This document shows positions 62,147 to 64,000 of a stretch of 64,000 bases of DNA, one piece after another (position 1 is the stretch's first letter; the number at the start of each line of letters is the position of its first letter). The DNA comes from CATOSP01 sp965216155. GTDB taxonomy: Bacteria; Chloroflexota; Dehalococcoidia; Lucifugimonadales; UBA3495. A model generated the notes under the pieces. That model was not told the origin of the DNA and did not search any database. It was given only the letters and a program-made list of their open reading frames with translations. The position numbers and the translations under genes were made by a program. The stretch lies in assembly GCA_965216155.1 (NCBI GenBank), contig CBDCFD010000005.1, positions 496,001 through 560,000 of the forward strand, written 5' to 3'.

Positions 62147-62267
62147 AATCACCAACCATGCGAAATGTTCTTATAGGGCGCGTGTGATGATAACCGGAGC
62201 CTTGTGGCGGTTGTCAACCAGGGAAAGTCACAAGACAATTGCAAAGCGAACGGTCGCGGGTCTATCT

Positions 62268-62410
62268 ACGAAGGACACAAAGAAAAACCTTGCGCCCTTG
62301 TGTCCTCGTGGCAGACTCTTTGCGTTAAAAACATAGCCCATTTTTCAAAGGGGGTTGGGGAGATTCCCTGTGTAACCTTTGCTTTCTTTGTGCCTCTGCG
62401 TTAAAACCCC
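62268..62410. repeat. Left copy of dispersed inverted repeats around Uma2
   Basis: Contains ACGAAGGACACAAAG (62268-62282), CTTTGCGTTAAAA (62318-62330) and CTTTGTGCCTCTGCGTTAAAA (62386-62406). Their complements flank the other side of the Uma2 gene. Nothing coding is supported between 62147 and 62423. Confidence 0.65.
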
Positions 62411-62423
62411 CACTGCCCGGCGG

Positions 62424-63182
62424 TTAGGTATTGGGACGGCGGCGCAACTCTTCTTCCAATTGGCGGATGCGGGCTTCGGCTTCGGCGCGGGCCTGGCGTT
62501 CTATATCACGCTCGGTTTCGGCAACGGCGGCTTGGGCTTCTGCGGCGATGCGGGCGTCCTCGGTGTCGTTGTAGGTGCGGAGGTAGCGTTGGGATACCGG
62601 GTCGTACCACCGGAGTTGGCCGTACTCCCAGCACAAGTCCAGGCCAAGGACCGCGCTGTGGCCCCAATGGTGGTCGTCCACCCGGTTTATGTGGATGGGG
62701 ACGTAGGCGCCGTCAACCAGCTGGTCGCCGGCCAGTCGCTCGCGGTAGTAAAGGCCCCCGGTGTGGTCGAACCGCCAGTATTCGGGGATGCCCATAGCGG
62801 CGTAGGCTTCCCGCTTGAAGGTCTCGTCGCGCTGGCCGGTGGTCTTGGAGGCCACTTCCAGAACGAAGTCCGGCGGCTTGCCCTGCTCCGGGATGAGGTA
62901 GCCGTTGCGGGCGCGGCGAGAGGTCTGGTCCGCGTCGAAAGCGATGAGCAGGTCGGGAAACAGGACGCCCTCGTAGCTTTTGGTGGGTCTCAGCCCAGCG
63001 GCCGTCTCGCTGATGATGACGGTGGTGTCCGGGTTGCCGAAATGGGCGGCCAGGGCCGCCGGGTAAGCCGGGAAATTTACGTAGTCAAAGGTGGTCATGT
63101 CCAAGTCACAGGGCTGCGGGTCCGGGAACCGGATGATGTCCGGGGCACCCGGCTCCGGGGCGGAAACGGGCCTGGGGGTCAT
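62424..63182 (-). CDS. Uma2-family (DUF820) nuclease-like protein
   Basis: 252 residues from ATG 63182, with GGAGG upstream. The PD-(D/E)xK-like core has SYEGVLFPDLLIAFDADQTS, QGKPPDFVLEVASKTTGQRD, KREAYAAMGIPEYWRFDHTG. The C-terminal 45 residues are a coiled coil (AEAQAAVAETERDIERQARA, EARIRQLEEELRR). Uma2 proteins are highly copied in some genomes, and their role is unclear. This one lies inside inverted repeats and may be mobile. The predicted frame upstream of 63182 is not coding. Confidence 0.82.
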   Translation of the reverse strand: MTPRPVSAPEPGAPDIIRFPDPQPCDLDMTTFDYVNFPAYPAALAAHFGNPDTTVIISETAAGLRPTKSYEGVLFPDLLIAFDADQTSRRARNGYLIPEQGKPPDFVLEVASKTTGQRDETFKREAYAAMGIPEYWRFDHTGGLYYRERLAGDQLVDGAYVPIHINRVDDHHWGHSAVLGLDLCWEYGQLRWYDPVSQRYLRTYNDTEDARIAAEAQAAVAETERDIERQARAEAEARIRQLEEELRRRPNT

Positions 63183-63252
63183 GGCGGGCCTCCGGGGGCG
63201 GAAAGTCGGGGATGCGCCGTGGCGTATACGCAGCGGCATTGTACTCCGGGGC

Positions 63253-63325
<73 letters not shown>

Positions 63326-63409
63326 GGCAATTGAAGCCGGAAGTACATTCGGTTAAGCTACCGCCTGAACGCCGGTATCCGGCATACGGTCTTCTGAGGA
63401 GAGCAAAGC

Positions 63410-64000
63410 ATGACCACCCAGACCACGACGGCAACCAGAATCCGCGGCAGGGAAAGGGAAGAGTTGGCCGAACTCCTCCGGCAACGGGTCAGCGGCGAGG
63501 TCAAATTCGACCCATTCTCCAGGGTCCTCTACAGCACCGACGCCAGCATCTACCAGATGGAGCCGGTCGGAGTGGTCATCCCTCGCAGCATCGACGACGT
63601 TCAGGCCGTGATGGAGATCGCGCGGGACAACAAGGTGCCGGTTCTACCCAGGACTGGCGGGACCAGCCTCGCGGGACAGACTGTCAACCACGCTATAGTC
63701 GTGGACTTTAGCAAGTACCTGAACCAGGTGTTGGAGGTAAACCAGGAGGAAAACTGGGTCCGCGTGCAACCCGGAATCGTCCTGGACCAGCTCAACCGGC
63801 AGCTTGCGGGCTATGGACTCCAGTACGCGCCAGACCCCACGACATCCAACCGCGCCTGTGTCGGCGGCGGCATTGGCAACAACACCTGCGGCGCCCATTC
63901 GGTGATCTACGGCAAGACCCTCGACCACGTGATGGAGGTGGATACAATCCTCTCCGACGCCACCCGGACTCATTTCGGGCCCCTGGAAGCCCACCAACTT
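63410..64000 (+). CDS. FAD-linked oxidase (GlcD/LldD-like), N-terminal part
   Basis: The gene begins ATG 63410 (AGGAGAG upstream) and runs off the window: 197 codons are visible. FAD-binding type 4 landmarks: TGGTSLAGQTVNHAIVVD, NWVRVQPGIVLDQLNRQLAG, YAPDPTTSNRACVGGGIGNN and TCGAHSVIYGKTLDHVMEVD. The first half matches glycolate/D-lactate dehydrogenases and long FAD/Fe-S fusion oxidases; the rest is needed to decide. Confidence 0.88.
   Translation, partial: MTTQTTTATRIRGREREELAELLRQRVSGEVKFDPFSRVLYSTDASIYQMEPVGVVIPRSIDDVQAVMEIARDNKVPVLPRTGGTSLAGQTVNHAIVVDFSKYLNQVLEVNQEENWVRVQPGIVLDQLNRQLAGYGLQYAPDPTTSNRACVGGGIGNNTCGAHSVIYGKTLDHVMEVDTILSDATRTHFGPLEAHQL

Overview
This window looks like a piece of a GC-rich bacterial chromosome, most likely from the Chloroflexota (SAR202/Dehalococcoidia-like). 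That assignment is inference. It rests on the mix of two luciferase-like flavin oxidoreductases, a fumarylacetoacetate-hydrolase-family enzyme, a UGSC selenoprotein, a GrdB/PrdB-like selenoprotein, PaREP1-type proteins, the coaD-linked coiled-coil gene, Rex and DUF503. No rRNA, tRNA or CRISPR array was recognised.

Layout. 0-5.2 kb is a transposon graveyard: an IS66 fragment, a decayed ISAs1 copy, one intact IS630 element, a tyrosine-recombinase remnant, and a secreted-protein gene broken by an amber codon and a frameshift. 5.5-16.7 kb is core: an EF-G-like GTPase, methylmalonyl-CoA mutase behind a frameshifted ammonium transporter, tyrS-ribF, rsmD-coaD-coiled-coil protein, and a bifunctional nuclease. 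16.7-24.5 kb is a complete F-type ATP synthase operon (atpZ-B-E-F-H-A-G-D-C) behind a good promoter, with a retropepsin-like aspartic protease gene between atpG and atpD and a 143-bp MITE (plus a 3-bp target duplication) abutting atpC. 24.6-35.7 kb carries rex with a probable Rex operator, DUF503, an alpha/beta hydrolase, an Hdr/DsrK-like membrane Fe-S oxidoreductase, catabolic enzymes, a UGSC selenoprotein with its partner, an M16 peptidase and an MBL-fold hydrolase.

35.8-63.2 kb is a defence and mobile-gene island, interrupted by uvrA and two metabolic genes. It holds a GmrSD-like DUF262/HNH protein with a PIN protein, an AAA ATPase plus DUF4276 module, an MmeI-like type IIG enzyme, two vapBC copies, an AlbA-domain pair, an RHH/RelE pair, a methyltransferase fused to an Mrr-like nuclease, a second methyltransferase, a PIN pair, a BsaWI-like restriction-modification system with a controller protein, and a Uma2 nuclease between inverted repeats. 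The last 0.6 kb is the start of a FAD-linked oxidase.

Three observations stand out. (1) Two genes that look split are single selenoprotein genes read through an in-frame UGA: a UGSC protein (Sec94) and a GrdB/PrdB-like protein (Sec158, UxxC). The second has a hairpin with a GGUC apical loop 17 nt after the UGA, as in classical bacterial SECIS elements. (2) Two restriction enzymes are knocked out of frame by short perfect tandem duplications: 16 bp and 8 bp in the type IIG gene, 14 bp in the BsaWI-like gene. Removing one repeat unit restores each frame, which suggests reversible switching or a shared duplication mechanism. (3) Three defence or toxin-antitoxin modules lie between a gene and a partial copy of that same gene (40.2/42.4 kb, 52.0/52.9 kb, 54.5/56.7 kb), which suggests modules that arrive together with a copied gene end.
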